64,000 bases of DNA from Symbiotaphrina buchneri (GCA_001599915.1 BCIG01000016.1:434001-498000), one strand, 5' to 3'. Counted from the stretch's first letter, positions 1-11,409 are shown. Notes: a model not told the origin generated them from the sequence alone. Made by a program: numbers and translations.

Positions 1-252
1 GGCAACCGTGGGTTCAGAAACGGTCCTCGAAAGAACTATTAGCGATAAGACGAATCAGCTTGGAGGCTATGTGTGCATAGCATGTTCATTTATATTGCAT
101 TTACTGGCGTTTTTGCTTGCCGGCAAGCGGAGGCAGGATGTTATGGAGAGGAGAAACAGGCTTATGCTAGGCTAACCAACCCCCAAGTTCCTAAAAGGTA
201 TATTATATAGACCAGCACGCGAAGGGATGGGACTCATCTCCACCGGCGTGCC

Positions 253-1747
253 CTATACCACGCTTTCCACTTTCTCCCATTCCACGCTTGCTTCAGTTTC
301 TTCACCGAAGCCCTCCTTCGGGGCCGTTCGCACTCCAAGCATCCAGCCTACAATGCCCGTAGGTACCCATTTGCCCACCATGTCGTACACTAGACTGCCA
401 TTTCCAACTCTCCACACGCGACGGGGCCGCTTTTGAGTTAAAGCGTCGAAGACGCAGTTGTGCAATTCACGAAGGGAGCTTCCGCCAGCCACAGACCGGC
501 TTCCTGTCATATGCGCTTGGGCTAAGTAATTCTTTGCGTAGACGGAACGTGCAGCATTTGACCACGACAGCACTTCGGCCCTTGCAGGATTGGATGTCTG
601 CAGATGATGTTTTCCTGTGACTGTTCCATAATCGAAAGTGCCGAGCTTGAAGCGGCATACATCAACGCCCGTGGTTGCTAACTCAGCGCTTAAACTAGCG
701 GCAAAGCCTTCCAGCGCACCGACGACAACGCTTTCTACGCCGTGGAATGGTGGCTTGAGTGAGTGGGCTATACTTGGTGCTAAGATGAGCACCCGTGCTC
801 CAGCCTCGCGAATGGTGCGCAAGAAAATCTGCGTAACAGCTATTGTGCTCATGACTTTGACGTTCAGCGCGTCTGACCATACATCTGGAGGGGTGGTCTC
901 GACTGGTCCAGTCGGATACGTCATGTCCGGAACCGATATGAAGCCTGAAAAATGCAGTCTGTGAGGGTTTGCCCCATGGAACGCAAATTGGGGACTAGAG
1001 ATGACTCGGTTGAATTTGTCAAGCCCATCTCTGCAACTGATTGGCTAAAAGTCGATCAGCAAGTGCCGGGTCAAGGCGGGAAAGCTCCTACATCGACTAT
1101 ATCAAGATGAAGTGGCCTTATGTCAGCGCGGCCTTCATTGATTATGCTTTGTTCCTCTTCAAGAGTTGCCACGATTATGTAGACGATGAACCCTCGTCTT
1201 TCCAGATCCTGAGCCAGCGACCGTGTAATCGGTTCGGCTGGTGAGCCAGCCAAAACTTCAAGGGGGTCAACGTAAGCTATCGCCGGGTGGATCGAGGTGA
1301 TAACAACATACCGACTACCTCCCTTCGAGCCCCGTTACTGGCGCGCTTAGCTCTCCGTCTCCTATTCCGTGATCTGCGCCGCTGAACGATGAGGATAGCT
1401 ACAGTGGCAACGAAAGCCACCACGGCAGCAGTTACGGCTCGATTTCTTGAGACCCAATCTTGCGCCCGCTCCCAGTACGAAGGAGCAATCACGGCCCGGG
1501 GGTTTATACGACGCGGGGGTTTAGGTCGAGCCGACTGCGGGATCCAGGTCGACGTCGAGAGAGTCTCGCGTAGAGCGGTGGACACGCTTTCGAAGTGCCT
1601 GTCGATGGAATCTGCAATCTCGCCCGAATACCTCTTCACGTCATTGGGGATCGACGAGAGCTTGAAGCGGTCAGCTATGTTCGAGAGAAAGGGCTGGTGT
1701 CCTAGGAACCCTACTATATCAAGGAAATGTTGGTCGTCACTGGACAT
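253..1747 (-). CDS. DUF1776 family protein (SDR-like), 463 aa
   Basis: Three exons on the minus strand, 1747-1312, 1255-1092 and 1044-253, join in frame to 463 codons plus stop. The introns are 56 and 47 bp, with donors GTATGT and GTAGGA. The N-terminal third carries a single membrane-like stretch (residues about 108-120, AVVAFVATVAILIV) followed by an Arg-rich run, which suggests a membrane-anchored protein. The middle reads VVVLAGSPAEP then LERRGFIVYIIV, the start of a Rossmann-like fold as in short-chain dehydrogenases. The C-terminal part (YPTGPVETTPPDVW, ILAPSIAHSL) matches what I know of fungal DUF1776 proteins, whose function is undefined. Normal SDR catalytic residues are not obvious, so an enzymatic role is uncertain. 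Its 5' end faces the transposon at 2.2 kb. Confidence 0.85.
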
Positions 1748-2234
1748 GTTGATTTGCGTGGGCGAGCCCGTCGGAACGTGACGAGTTCAGGATCCCGTCG
1801 GAGGATATTATCAATGGATGGATAGATGCGGTGGGATGGATAACGCGGGTGGCATGCAGCCCCAGTTGATACGGACGGGAATACGAAATGCCACATGCCA
1901 CATACCCCGACGCCTTCCTTACCGAAGCAGCCGAGCGGGGTGTGGAACTCTCGCGCATGGCAAGCAACACCTTTAGTTTGACACCTTATGCCGTACACAG
2001 TAAAGCTCCCCTGGTCTTGGGACGGGCACTAAAGTCCCTTCCAGGTTACCTTACCTACCTACCTTACTGGCAAGATAACGACTCTAACGACGGGATTACA
2101 GTTAGTAGTATTACTTACCTCAGGGCGGGTACCTCACCTACCTTACTTTGTACCTTGAGGCACCTTATTTTATTAAGATACCATGCCTCAGATAAGAGAT
2201 AATCAATTATACCGTACCTTAGGTAGGTACGAAG
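1748..2234. other. Intergenic gap with TACC-word cluster
   Basis: No convincing gene. From about 2043 to 2230 it is packed with TACCTTAC / TACCTACC / AGGTAGGTAC words, one of the clusters discussed in the findings. It holds the promoter side of the DUF1776 gene and abuts the left end of the transposon. Confidence 0.6.
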
Positions 2235-2399
2235 TCTAACGCGGTATAAAGGTTGATTTCACATTAGCGTCATATGGCCGCTTTTACTTCTGACACATTC
2301 TACGTCACCTCCACCACAATTCTTATTTCACGATATTCCCTATCCCTATACAATTTAGTAAGTAAACCTAGATTTTCTGCAATTTTCGTCCTAATCAAA

Positions 2400-3716
2400 A
2401 TGATAGTCAATGAACAACTTGATCCGTTGAATATTCTTGCAACTATCACTACAACTGCAACCCCTTTAGCAGTTATTCCTATCGGACATGAATTACGTGA
2501 TGAATTACATGATTTATCGCAAAAATCGATTGCTGCAGCTCCTATTGAACCTACGATTCCTACTGCACCTGCAGCTTCTATTGCAGCTTCAATAGCTCTT
2601 ACAGCTCCTACAGCTCCTACGGCTCCTATAGCTCCTGCGGCTCCTACGGCTCCTACGGCTCCTACGGCTCCTATAGCTCCTACGGCTCTACGATCTATCA
2701 AGCTTACACGTGATCTTCGCATTCAGATACGGACGTTACAGAAAGTTGGCTGGAAATATCAGCAAATTACTAATTGGTTCAAAGAGAATTATGGGCTCCT
2801 AATTACCCTTCATCAAATTCAACGTGCTTGTACCACCCGTCCGACTCCCTAGAAGCATAAAAACGGCCGGCATTCAACGTTATCTCCTACGGAAGTCCAA
2901 CAACTTGTTCAGTTTATCCGTTCCTCCAAATATACCCGACGTCTTCCCTATAGAGAAATCCCTGAAGCTATCGGTTGGCCACATGTTTCCGGAGATACAA
3001 TACGACGTGCTTTAGAGAAGATAGGCTTCCGTCGTCGGATTGCCCGTCAAAAACCACCTTTGACGCCGGAGATCAAGGAGCTCCGTTATCGTTGGGCTCT
3101 TGAGCATGTTAACTGGACCTTGACAGATTGGTTTCTTATCCTTTGGACGGATGAGACTTGGGTTACAGATGAGAAATATCTCCAGATCTACGTTACTCGT
3201 CAACCAGGAGAAGAGTTGGATGAAACCTGCGTGGTGGAAAGAAGAAAAGACAAAACTGGCTGGATGTTCTGGGCTTGTTTTGCTGGTTTAGAGAAGGGAC
3301 CTTGTGTCTTCTGGGAAAAGGAGTGGGGTACGATTACAAAGGAGTCTTATTGTGATCGTATTGTTCCTCTTATACACGGTTGGTTGAGGCTCAATCCCCA
3401 TCTAAAACTGATGTAAGATAACGTCTCTAGTCATGCAGCTCGATACACCCTGGAAGGGCTTGAATCTAGGGGGATCAGACCGATCTTCTGGCCACCGAAT
3501 TCTCCTGATCTCAACCCTATTGAACACGTCTGGAAATGGATGAAACGGTGGATAAACGACCCATATCCTCCTAAAATGAGCTATGATCAGCTACGTCGAG
3601 CAGTTAAAGAAGCTTGGGAAGCCGTGCCAGATAGCTTCTTGATAGAGCTATTGGAATCGATGCAGGATCGCTGTAAAGCGGTTATTGCAGCTCAGGGGGG
3701 CCATACGAAATATTGA
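2400..3716 (+). pseudogene. Tc1/mariner transposase, two in-frame stops
   Basis: One reading frame runs from ATG 2400 (an earlier in-frame ATG at 2274 lies inside the terminal repeat) to TGA 3714-3716. It is broken only by TAG at 2850-2852 and TAA at 3414-3416. The N-terminus has a helix-turn-helix (IRTLQKVGWKYQQITNWF). The catalytic residues are the first Asp in ILWTDETWV, the second Asp in DNVSSHAA and the Glu in NSPDLNPIEHVW. The second Asp and the Glu are 34 residues apart, so this is DD34E as in Tc1. Both stops sit where a Gln codon is expected (P-Q-K-H and LMQDN), so each is a single C-to-T change at CpA. No indel was seen. A low-complexity Ala-Pro-Thr tract precedes the helix-turn-helix. 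The copy is probably non-autonomous and fairly young. Confidence 0.88.
2595..2684 (+). repeat. 9-bp minisatellite inside transposase gene
   Basis: Ten head-to-tail copies of GCTCCTACG and close variants (TACA, TATA, TGCG endings) encode Ala-Pro-Thr/Ile/Ala triplets. It lies in the N-terminal region before the helix-turn-helix and stays in frame. Less regular Ala/Pro codons extend upstream to about 2540. Confidence 0.9.
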
Positions 3717-3766
3717 GCTTAGGGGGAAATAGAAGCGGCATCTAGAAATTTCCATATATCGTTAGA

Positions 3767-4223
3767 TAGCGTGCCAAGCCGGCGAACCTCTATTTCGCTA
3801 AATACTCTGTACCCTGAATACCTTACCTTAATGACCGGATTTTGCCAACAAGATGTTGACAGTTTCATAACCAGCTCCGACGCCTCCCAGCATCAGCCTC
3901 CAACATGCGCTTGCTGCCGGGCTACATCCTTACCTTACGTACAATGCCCTTCACTGGCCGATAACACAAATCGTACCTTACATAAGATAATGCCACCTGT
4001 ACGCCAAAATCCAAGACGTTGCGTCTTTCGAGAGTCTTCTGCTCCGGGCCATTCGCGTTGCGCCCTCTTTACTAATCCTGGCCTACCTCGGCCTCGTCCG
4101 GTCTGAGGAAAGGCTTCCTTGATTCTGTACAGCGTACAAAACTCTTTCGTCTGAGAGATCGTTGTCTGCTCAGTTGCTTCTTATCCGCTTATCGTCTTGC
4201 TCCGTCGAGCAGCCACCGGCAAC
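3767..4223. other. Intergenic, upstream of the Wss1-like gene
   Basis: A few TACCTTA words (3825, 3933, 3974) but no ORF with recognisable features. It should hold the promoter and 5' leader of the metalloprotease gene. Confidence 0.5.
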
Positions 4224-5594
4224 ATGAGAGAGCTCGATCCTTTGATATCTGCCTACGAGCATTTGAAGGGCAAATCGCGAGAGGCCGATGCACTAAAGAC
4301 GCTTCAGAAAGTGGCGTCGCTCGTCAAGCCGATCATGAGACAACGAGGTTGGAAGGTCGGCGTCTTGACGGAATTTTACCCACCGGAGAAAAACCTTCTA
4401 GGTAAAGACCTACACGGACTTATGCATCATACGATGGTTCCTGACGGAGGGCAGGCCTGAACTGGAACAGGGGAGAAAAGATATGTCTCCGTCTGCGGTA
4501 TCCTTATGATGAAACGCAGTTCATTCCAATGGAAGAAGTGGTCGATACTATGTTGCACGAGTGAGCATTGCAGTATTCCGTCGAAGCCCGTGCTGACTTG
4601 CCCCTTCAGACTCTGCCACATCGTCCATGGCCCTCATAACGATGCGTTCAACGCCTTGTGGAATCAGCTTCGAGAAGAACATGAACAACTTAGCCGCAAA
4701 GGCTACACCGGTGAAGGCTTCCTGTCTGCAGGTCACCGCTTGGGTGGCAAGACTATACCCATGGACGAGGCTCGTAGGAGAGCCCGTGCTGCGGCAGAGA
4801 AGAGACGGATACTGAGCCAAGGTTCGGGACAGAAGCTGGGTGGGGCTCCAGTATTAAGGGGCACCGATATGAGGAAAGTTATTGCGGATGCGGCGACAAG
4901 GCGTATCACGGTTACGAGAGGCTGCGCTTCAGGGAGCAAAGAGAGCCAAGGTATTGCAGAACAAGCTTCAAGGAACGGGTTTCGCACCCAGGCTGAGGAG
5001 GACGATGCCAACGAACGTGCGATTATGCAAGCATATATCGAGCTACTTCAGGAGGAGGAAAGGGAGAAGTATGGCTCGTCCTATACACCACCTTCTGCCG
5101 AAAATCCGCAAGGTCGAGCTGCAACATCGCCAGACGCAAAACATTTGTCTTCTTCAAGTCCAAAGACTACAGAAGCCCCGTCCTTTACAACGCACACTCC
5201 TACGCAGCATATCGTGGTGAAGAAAAATGCAACCGCAACAACCCCGCTAGGCACTTCTACAGTCTCAGACCATGCCAAGGAAGGTGGGACGAGTAAGGTA
5301 TCTGACGCAGAAGTCACCTGGACTTGCTCCGTCTGCACACTGGTTAATCCTCCGAACTTCCTTTGTTGCGACGCCTGTGGTACCGAACGCCCGCCTGACA
5401 TCAGTACGAGAATGTCAACGGCGCACACTCCAGTTTCGAAGAAGAGAAGCCACAGTTCTCGGAGTATTACCGGTCAACTCCCTCCTATTGCTCGCGAAGA
5501 GCGTCTTGGATGGAACTGTCATTTCTGTGGAACTTTCATGGAATCTCAGTGGTGGACCTGCTCTAATTGTGGGACGATGAAACTTTCCTCGTAA
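4224..5594 (+). CDS. wss1: Wss1-like DNA-dependent metalloprotease (WLM domain), 422 aa
   Basis: Exons 4224-4401, 4455-4560 and 4610-5594 close in frame. Residues about 1-200 are a WLM domain. HELCHIVHGPH at 94-104 gives a zinc-metalloprotease site with ligands His94, His98 and His104 and catalytic Glu95. The Glu codon is split by the second intron. The C-terminus has two RanBP2-type zinc fingers, W-x-C-x2-C with a distal C-x2-C, at about 331-357 (VTWTCSVC, CCDAC) and 394-420 (LGWNCHFC, WTCSNC). Wss1/SPRTN proteins cut proteins crosslinked to DNA, including trapped topoisomerase I, and bind SUMO and Cdc48. The linker between domains is low-complexity. ATG 4224 is preferred over the in-frame TTG at 4197 because the WLM homology starts directly after it. 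Confidence 0.92.
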
Positions 5595-5824
5595 TCGAGG
5601 ATATTCTGAACGTATTTGGTGGCAATAGAAATGGCGGCATTGGCCTGGCGTTCTTTGCGGAGCGGTATCTCTACGGAGGACATGCAGCCTTTACTTGTAT
5701 ACTTGGCGCTATACGTTGTACCCCTTGACTCGGCGGGCGGCGTACGGAGATAGTGATGGTCGTTCCGAGCTTGATTTTTGCTGAGATCAGAGATTCCCCA
5801 AATCATTTGCGCTCTTCCAGCCAT
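5546..5824 (-). CDS. Possible small protein, 92 aa, unknown
   Basis: An ATG-started ORF opposite the 3' end of the Wss1-like gene, overlapping its last 49 bases. The sequence (start MAGRAQMIWGISDLSKNQ) has balanced, non-repetitive composition and no membrane segment or motif that I recognise. About 230 of its bases lie outside any other gene, so it is not simply a coding shadow. TACC words upstream (5868-5938) would fit a promoter region. The final 16 residues lie in the overlap and may instead be replaced by a spliced end. This is only a candidate. Confidence 0.3.
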   Translation of the reverse strand: MAGRAQMIWGISDLSKNQARNDHHYLRTPPAESRGTTYSAKYTSKGCMSSVEIPLRKERQANAAISIATKYVQNILDYEESFIVPQLEQVHH

Positions 5825-6530
5825 GGTCCATGTCTCCTGCGTTGCAGTTCCAGTAATTCGTACATCTCATAAGGTAGCTTCCGTCCCTGAGCGAGGCTGT
5901 TCTATTTGCTATTTAAGGTAGGTGGTAGGTGCAGGTACAGCGAGACGGGATAAACGATGAGAGCTTGAACCAAAAGCGAGCGAGAGGAACGGAGAGAGCA
6001 CGGGGAATTATTGGCACGGACTAGCCAATCAGCGAACGCGATCTATCCTGCAACCCCTTTCTTGCAGGTCGCTAACGTTTGATACGAGGAGGGACCAACT
6101 GCACAGGAACCAATTTCACCGGAGCCAATGTCTACGAATATCTCGAATTTTTCCTGCCTTGTTGAGTGACGGTCTAGCGGTAATGAGGCAATCATCTATG
6201 AGGCCTATTGCTCTAGTATCCACAGGGAGACTGAGCCTCTGTCGCGCCTCTTCACAAGCATAGTGCTACTACTCGGTCTCCGAACTCCAGCTCCCCTCGT
6301 GCATTGTCCTACGGATTCCACCTTGTGCATGGCCGTAAGAGCGGTCAGTTCGGCGGAGGGTATTCCTCTACAAACTATTCTGCAAGTATTTGTGGGGGCC
6401 TTTTTTGCACACCTGGTGAGCTCTGACTGTCCACGCTCAATACTCTTTTAGGTGACTGCCAGCTAACACAACCAGACCGTTCTCGAGCTATTCCTGGCGC
6501 GCCCAGTGGAAGCCAGCCAATCCTGAGGAA
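5825..6530. other. Intergenic, upstream of the Sel1-repeat gene
   Basis: A TACC-word cluster at 5868-5938. The rest is likely promoter and long 5' leader of the Nif1-like gene. A 62-codon ORF at 6263-6451 starts with a non-ATG-supported context and has no recognisable feature, so I do not call it. Confidence 0.5.
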
Positions 6531-8843
6531 ATGGCCAGTCGCCCAGCATGCATAGACGTCCGATCACGCTCGCAAGATGCTTCGAGATCGGGTCAGCATT
6601 CACCCTTGCGTGGCCCTAATTCGCCCCGCATTGCTCATATAGACGGTGAAATACCACCTCAATTATCTCCCTTGGACGCATTCGCTGCGCAGGGACGCTT
6701 GTTGGCGAAGCAGCTTGATGATAGCCGGCGCAACGGCAGACGATTGAGTAGACTGCCGCCATTGACGATTGCCAGTTCTTTAGCACAAGCGAGGCCTGGT
6801 TATTTCAGGTCAATATCTGCGGATTCCGAACGAGGCATCACACTATCGAATACCGTCACACCTTCGTCCTCAGATGAGCACGTCGCATCCGGCACTAGGA
6901 CGGAGGTACAGACGCCCAACATACGTCCGGAGTCTTACTATCCGCAACTGGGATCTCTCCCTCCGGGCGAGGCAGACCCCATGCCACAAATCCCCTCGAA
7001 CTGGTTGGATCAGAACACTCGACATGGCCAAGCTCCTGATGCAACGTGGAACGACGGAGACGTGCTCCATCATCCAAAAGCCAAAGCTGGGATCAACCAT
7101 ATCTCCTCGGATTCAGCTGCTGAAAGGACCAATGGGCGCTGGTCATTCGAAAGACATCAGGAGAGTCTACAAGCGCCGAGTCCAGGTCGAAGCGTTATAA
7201 GCAACGCCGTAAAAAGGAATCTCGGCGCACAGGATAATAGCAATTCACTTTATCCCCCTCGAGACAGCAGTAGTCGCCAGGCCTCAAGCATTCGATCAGT
7301 ACCCCCGGACAGCTCAGATGATGAATATGGAGGCTCACTTGAGCCACCTTCAGCTCAAATGCATAGAAGGATATCAAACAATAGCCTTCCGTCTTCAACT
7401 CATGGCCTTGTGTCACCTGCTTTTCCTCCAGTTGCTCCTCGATCCCCATCACTGAGTTCGGAATTCTCCAATAGCAGCAACCGTATGCCTAGGACGACGT
7501 TCAACTTCTCCAGACCTCTTAGCAGGGCAAGCCAACCTTCGTTCGACTTTTCATCACACCATCCCGTTGTGGAAAACCAGTCTGTACATCCGCAGGACGA
7601 TTCTGTTTATACTCCAATCAGTATGAACAGCGATGAATTTGCAGACATCACGACCGATTTAGCTGGTCCCGCTCCGTCATACACTTACTCTAAATTTTCC
7701 TTGCCTCGAGGCCGCATCATGTCTAGGAGTTCGTCGCTCTTCCACGACCAACAAGTGCTGCAACAGCAGCATCTATATCAATGGGAACTGCCTGTCCCAT
7801 TGAGTAATGTGGTACCTAGTCCGCGCAACGCAGACCGGCCGCCCTCACCAGCGTCGCCTCCACGACGCTCTCGCAACGAGAGACCCAGTCTCGACCTACC
7901 GCTTCCTAGTTCGCGCCAAAGCTCCACTTCCCTTCATCTACATAGACACACTGCTTCCGCTGGAGACCGCCCGACTGCAGCGGTGTCCGTGGCTTCCAGC
8001 GATACGATCACAGGCCTTTCTCTCTCAACTCCTCCTTCGAGCCGATTGCCCTCTGAGATGTCCGCTGAGGATCACCTCTCAAAGGGCATTGAGTTACACG
8101 AGCACGGTTCGCTCAGTGAGTCTACATATCACTTGCGGATTGCTGCAAAGCAGGGGCTCCCCACCGCTATGCTCTTCTATGCTCTGGCCTGCCGCCATGG
8201 GTGGGGCATGCGGCCCAACCCGGAGGAAGGGGTCCAGTGGTTGAGAAAAGCCATGGATAGCACCAGCCTGGAGGTCGCCGATGAAGAAAGCCTGGTGAGA
8301 GATGGCCACGCGAGCGATATTGCGGAAAGGAAAGCGAGGAAAGCTCAACTCGCCCTGAGTATTTATGAGCTTGGAGTCAGCCATCTGAATGGATGGGGTA
8401 TCGAACAGGACAAGGCGCTGGCGCTGCGTTGCTTTGAGATCGCTGGAGGTAGGGCTGAACCTGTGGACCATTAGTTGCGATCCACTCGAACTGTGCTGAC
8501 ATGAGCTATAGCATGGGGGGATCCGGACGCCCTAGCAGAAGCTGGGTTTTGCTATGCGGAAGGCATCGGTTGTAAGAAAGATCTAAAGAAGAGCGCCAAG
8601 TTCTACAGAGCTGCTGAAAGTAAAGGCATAAGTATGGTCGGTAACAGTTGGTATGTATCATCTTTTGCCTCGTCGGTTGCCTACGCTGATCAAGGCAGGA
8701 TCTACAAAGCGAAATATATGGATGATGACAACGATAGTAGAGGTAGGGGGGAAAAGCACGAGCCGTCTGAGAAGAAGCCCAGAGATAAATCGAGGACGCG
8801 GACTCTTTTTGGGAAGAAACGACCAAATGTTGGAAACTCATGA
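6531..8843 (+). CDS. Sel1-repeat protein, Nif1/Dsf2-like, 733 aa
   Basis: Exons 6531-8448, 8512-8650 and 8699-8843 close in frame. The first 500 residues are Ser/Pro-rich and probably disordered. The C-terminal 220 hold Sel1-type helical repeats (GIELHEHGSLSESTYHL, YALACRHGWGMRPNPEEG, LGVSHLNGWGIEQDKALA, AGFCYAEGIGCKKDLKKS), then a short basic tail. The architecture fits fission-yeast Nif1, a mitosis inhibitor that acts through Nim1 kinase, and budding-yeast Dsf2; the match is by architecture, not alignment. The second intron (8651-8698) is 48 nt, a multiple of three with no stop, so retention would add 16 residues between Sel1 repeats. Confidence 0.8.
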
Positions 8844-9930
8844 TATTTGCGACCTTGTTTGTTCCAGGTCCCTTCAGGACCATGTTTGCTCCATTTGGAT
8901 ACTATTCAGATTCCCCCTTCGCGTTTTGATGGCTCAAAGGGGCGAACGGTGTTGCGGGCCCGTCCTTTATACCTGGTCTGGCATGATTGGCGTTGCACCT
9001 GGGTCTCCAAGCACAGGGCGGTCGTTTGGCGCAATGCTGCAGACCAAATTAGCTGCAATTAGTTGGTAATGTAACATGCAGAGAGCAGAAGTGCTGTCTA
9101 TGACTACGAGATAACATTCCATTTACTGTCGGGGTATGCGATATCTGATGTTGTTCAACCCGCTGAGCGGTTCACACCCCAGGCCAAGGAGGTGCTGAGT
9201 CAGCCCTGCAGCGGGCTGCGGTCTACAGTCAGAAAGGAGGCGTGAGCCTCCAGGGGGAAATGTCTGCATCTACAACAACCCGGCATGAACCCTCGAAGGA
9301 TGTGATAACAATCAATTTCGCGCTTGGGTGGAGAATTAATTGCCCTGCAAGCAAGGTTAGAGGTTTTCCGAAGATGCAGGTATCGATCTCGCGGCTGGCC
9401 CGTTCGTTGTTGGATGGCCAGCAGCAGTCCACGTAGGGGTTTGGTTGTACACGCTGGCAAACGACCGCATTTGGCACAGGGAGTCTCCGCCAGGGTATCA
9501 TCTCACTGCGAAGGCCGGAGCAGATGGTGCGAAACACACCTTTAGACAAGGACGCACATCGATGCTTGATGGGCCCGTATTCCGTTTATGTGTTTCTGCC
9601 ACTTTAAAGATTTGTCCGTTCACGTGCATGTTCAATGTCCCTGTCCTCGCTTTTACGTGTTGTTTACGGTCGACGCAAACACAGGCACACCAGTTAATCG
9701 CTCTTCTGATTTTGAAATTGAAGTCTTTCCTTGTGTTGTCTCTTTTTTCTTCCTACCACATGCGTTCGGTCTAGCTGCAGGACCATCTCGGACTGTACAC
9801 CCTCTGTTCCTTTCGTTACAATTTTCCATTTCAGAGCTAGGTCGCCTGCCACCAGCTGCTGCGGGCTTGAATCCGCCGTGATCCATCAACAGCACCGGAA
9901 CGATCTCCCCTCTAGCTTGCCGGACCCGGG
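8844..9930. other. Intergenic, no gene seen
   Basis: 1.1 kb with only short overlapping ORFs in both directions and no splice-consistent product. 9595-9830 is rich in T/C runs, as expected near a fungal transcription start for the gene at 9931. Confidence 0.5.
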
Positions 9931-10783
9931 ATGGATCTATATCAAGGGCCACCTACCTTTGTGAGCCGCGTTGGCGTGGTCTCGCTGCATCCGAGATCTC
10001 ATCGGGAGTGGCGCATAGCGCTTCAGCATGTCAAGCTTCTGTACCTCGACCGTCAATACAAACATTGTACTGCACGTTGCAGGCAGCTATTGGATGATAC
10101 GGCCAGCAAGGTATGCCACCCGGGCTCGTCTACCGCAGCACAGGAGTTAGAGGGAAGACTAATTGAGGCACTTCCAGGACGTCAACCAAATCGTCACCAT
10201 GTCGCTGCACTTCTACTGGGCCATGAGCCAGGATACTGTGGGCCGCCTCAGGCACGCCTTATCTCCAACAAAGCTCCCATTGTTGCACGAAGCCCTTGAC
10301 CATTACCTCCTGGCTGGAAACTTAGCATCTGCCGCAGAGTTTGGAGCCTCTTCTCTGTTCCTATCGTCTGAGTCGAGCGTGTCCACGAGTCCTTCGTCTA
10401 CAGGAACCCCAAACATGTCGGTTCCCGCATCCAAGAACGCCGTTAAGGTCACGTCTCTGGCTTACAACGATACCGGTGCCCAATTCATGGAAAAGCTGGG
10501 GGATTTCTCGATGCGTATCCAATATCATGTGCAATCCGTTCATGCATTGATCCAGCAGACGATGGATGCACAAGCCAAGCATCGACGCGCAGAAGACCTG
10601 TCTCCAACAGCCCGTTTGCCAAGGCACATCGCTGACATGAAGGCGAAGTATCAGAGCCCGCCGGGGGAGTTCATGGATCATGGAGGGGTTCTCCAGCGTG
10701 GAGTCGTAATAACCGGTCACTATGGAATGGACGAAAGGGTCATACACGCAGAAGAGGGCACACCCGATCAAGCACTTATGTAG
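9931..10783 (+). CDS. Conserved fungal hypothetical protein, 261 aa
   Basis: Exons 9931-10110 and 10178-10783, with a 67-bp intron (donor GTATGC, acceptor TTCCAG, branch-like ACTAAT), close in frame. The N-terminus has a helical block (WRIALQHVKLLYLDRQYKHC, then CRQLLDD) that looks like a tetratricopeptide-type helix pair. The second block (MSLHFYWAMSQDTVGRLRH, then SPTKLPLLHEALDHYLLA) is similar. After that the protein is Ser-rich with a predicted coiled segment. I recall proteins of this shape in other Pezizomycotina without assigned function. No catalytic motif, signal or membrane segment is visible. Confidence 0.65.
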
Positions 10784-11409
10784 CATGGTCGACACCACAG
10801 GGGGCGATCTAGGGTATTGGCCTAGGCATTTCCTGTGACGCTGGGATGGGCAGAAAAGCAGCGTGATGTTTCCATAGCATGCTCACAGAATAGCAGGCAA
10901 TGCATGATGGTTAGCCGCATAATCGAGTTGAAATTGCTTCTTTGAAACGCTCTGGAAGTCCATCGCTGGCTCAAGCGATGGATGATCCCCCTTATTCCAT
11001 TGGCAAGGCAGCGTGCCTGATTGCCATCCGACCGACACGGTACCCATTCCCCACCACGCCACTGTCCCTTCTACCGCCCTGGGTGGATGGAGAGCCGATT
11101 TCCGTTTTTTGAAGGAAACATAAGGTAAGGTATGGACGAGTCTACAATGTCTCTCCGCCTGCTGCGCGCCGGTCACTGCTCCACTTGCGGCTTGCTCCAA
11201 CCTAGCGTCAACCCAGTGTCAACCCGAAGGGGCGGACTCTCTGGTATCCCTAAACAATTGATTTGCTGAAGTTGAGAGTAATGCACCGTGGAAACTCGGG
11301 TATCGCAGGAAACGATAGGAAGAAAAGCGTGCCTTCACGAGGCAAAAAGGATGTTGCAATGTAAAGACCACAAGAATGCTGCCCAAGGCAAGCGCAGTCG
11401 ACCTCCACC
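10784..11409. other. Intergenic between convergent genes
   Basis: Holds the 3' ends of the gene at 9931-10783 and of the kinase. One TAAGGTAAGGTA word at about 11122. No gene seen. Confidence 0.5.

Larger units (their letters stand above)
2235..3766 (+). mobile_element. Tc1/mariner-type DNA transposon, degraded
   Basis: A 1.5-kb element surrounds a DD34E transposase frame. Its ends carry imperfect inverted repeats: TCTAACG at 2235-2241 pairs with CGTTAGA at 3760-3766. Further in, ATTTCA and ATGGCCGCTTTTA (2274-2286) pair with TAGAAGCGGCAT and GAAATTT (3730-3751). The left repeat is longer than the right, so the ends have diverged by indels. Tc1 elements normally duplicate a TA target. A TA sits next to the right end (3767 region), but I could not place a matching TA exactly at the left end. 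It lies between the DUF1776 and Wss1-like genes and interrupts neither. Confidence 0.8.

Noticed and set aside
253-924. Stand-alone 223-aa dehydrogenase-like gene
   Set aside because: It is only part of the last exon of the three-exon DUF1776 gene; the frame extends to 1044 and splices upstream.
2300-2722. Minus-strand Val-Gly-Ala repeat protein
   Set aside because: Reverse reading of the 9-bp minisatellite in the transposase gene.
6263-6451. 62-codon plus-strand ORF
   Set aside because: No family, splice or composition support; likely within the leader of the Nif1-like gene.
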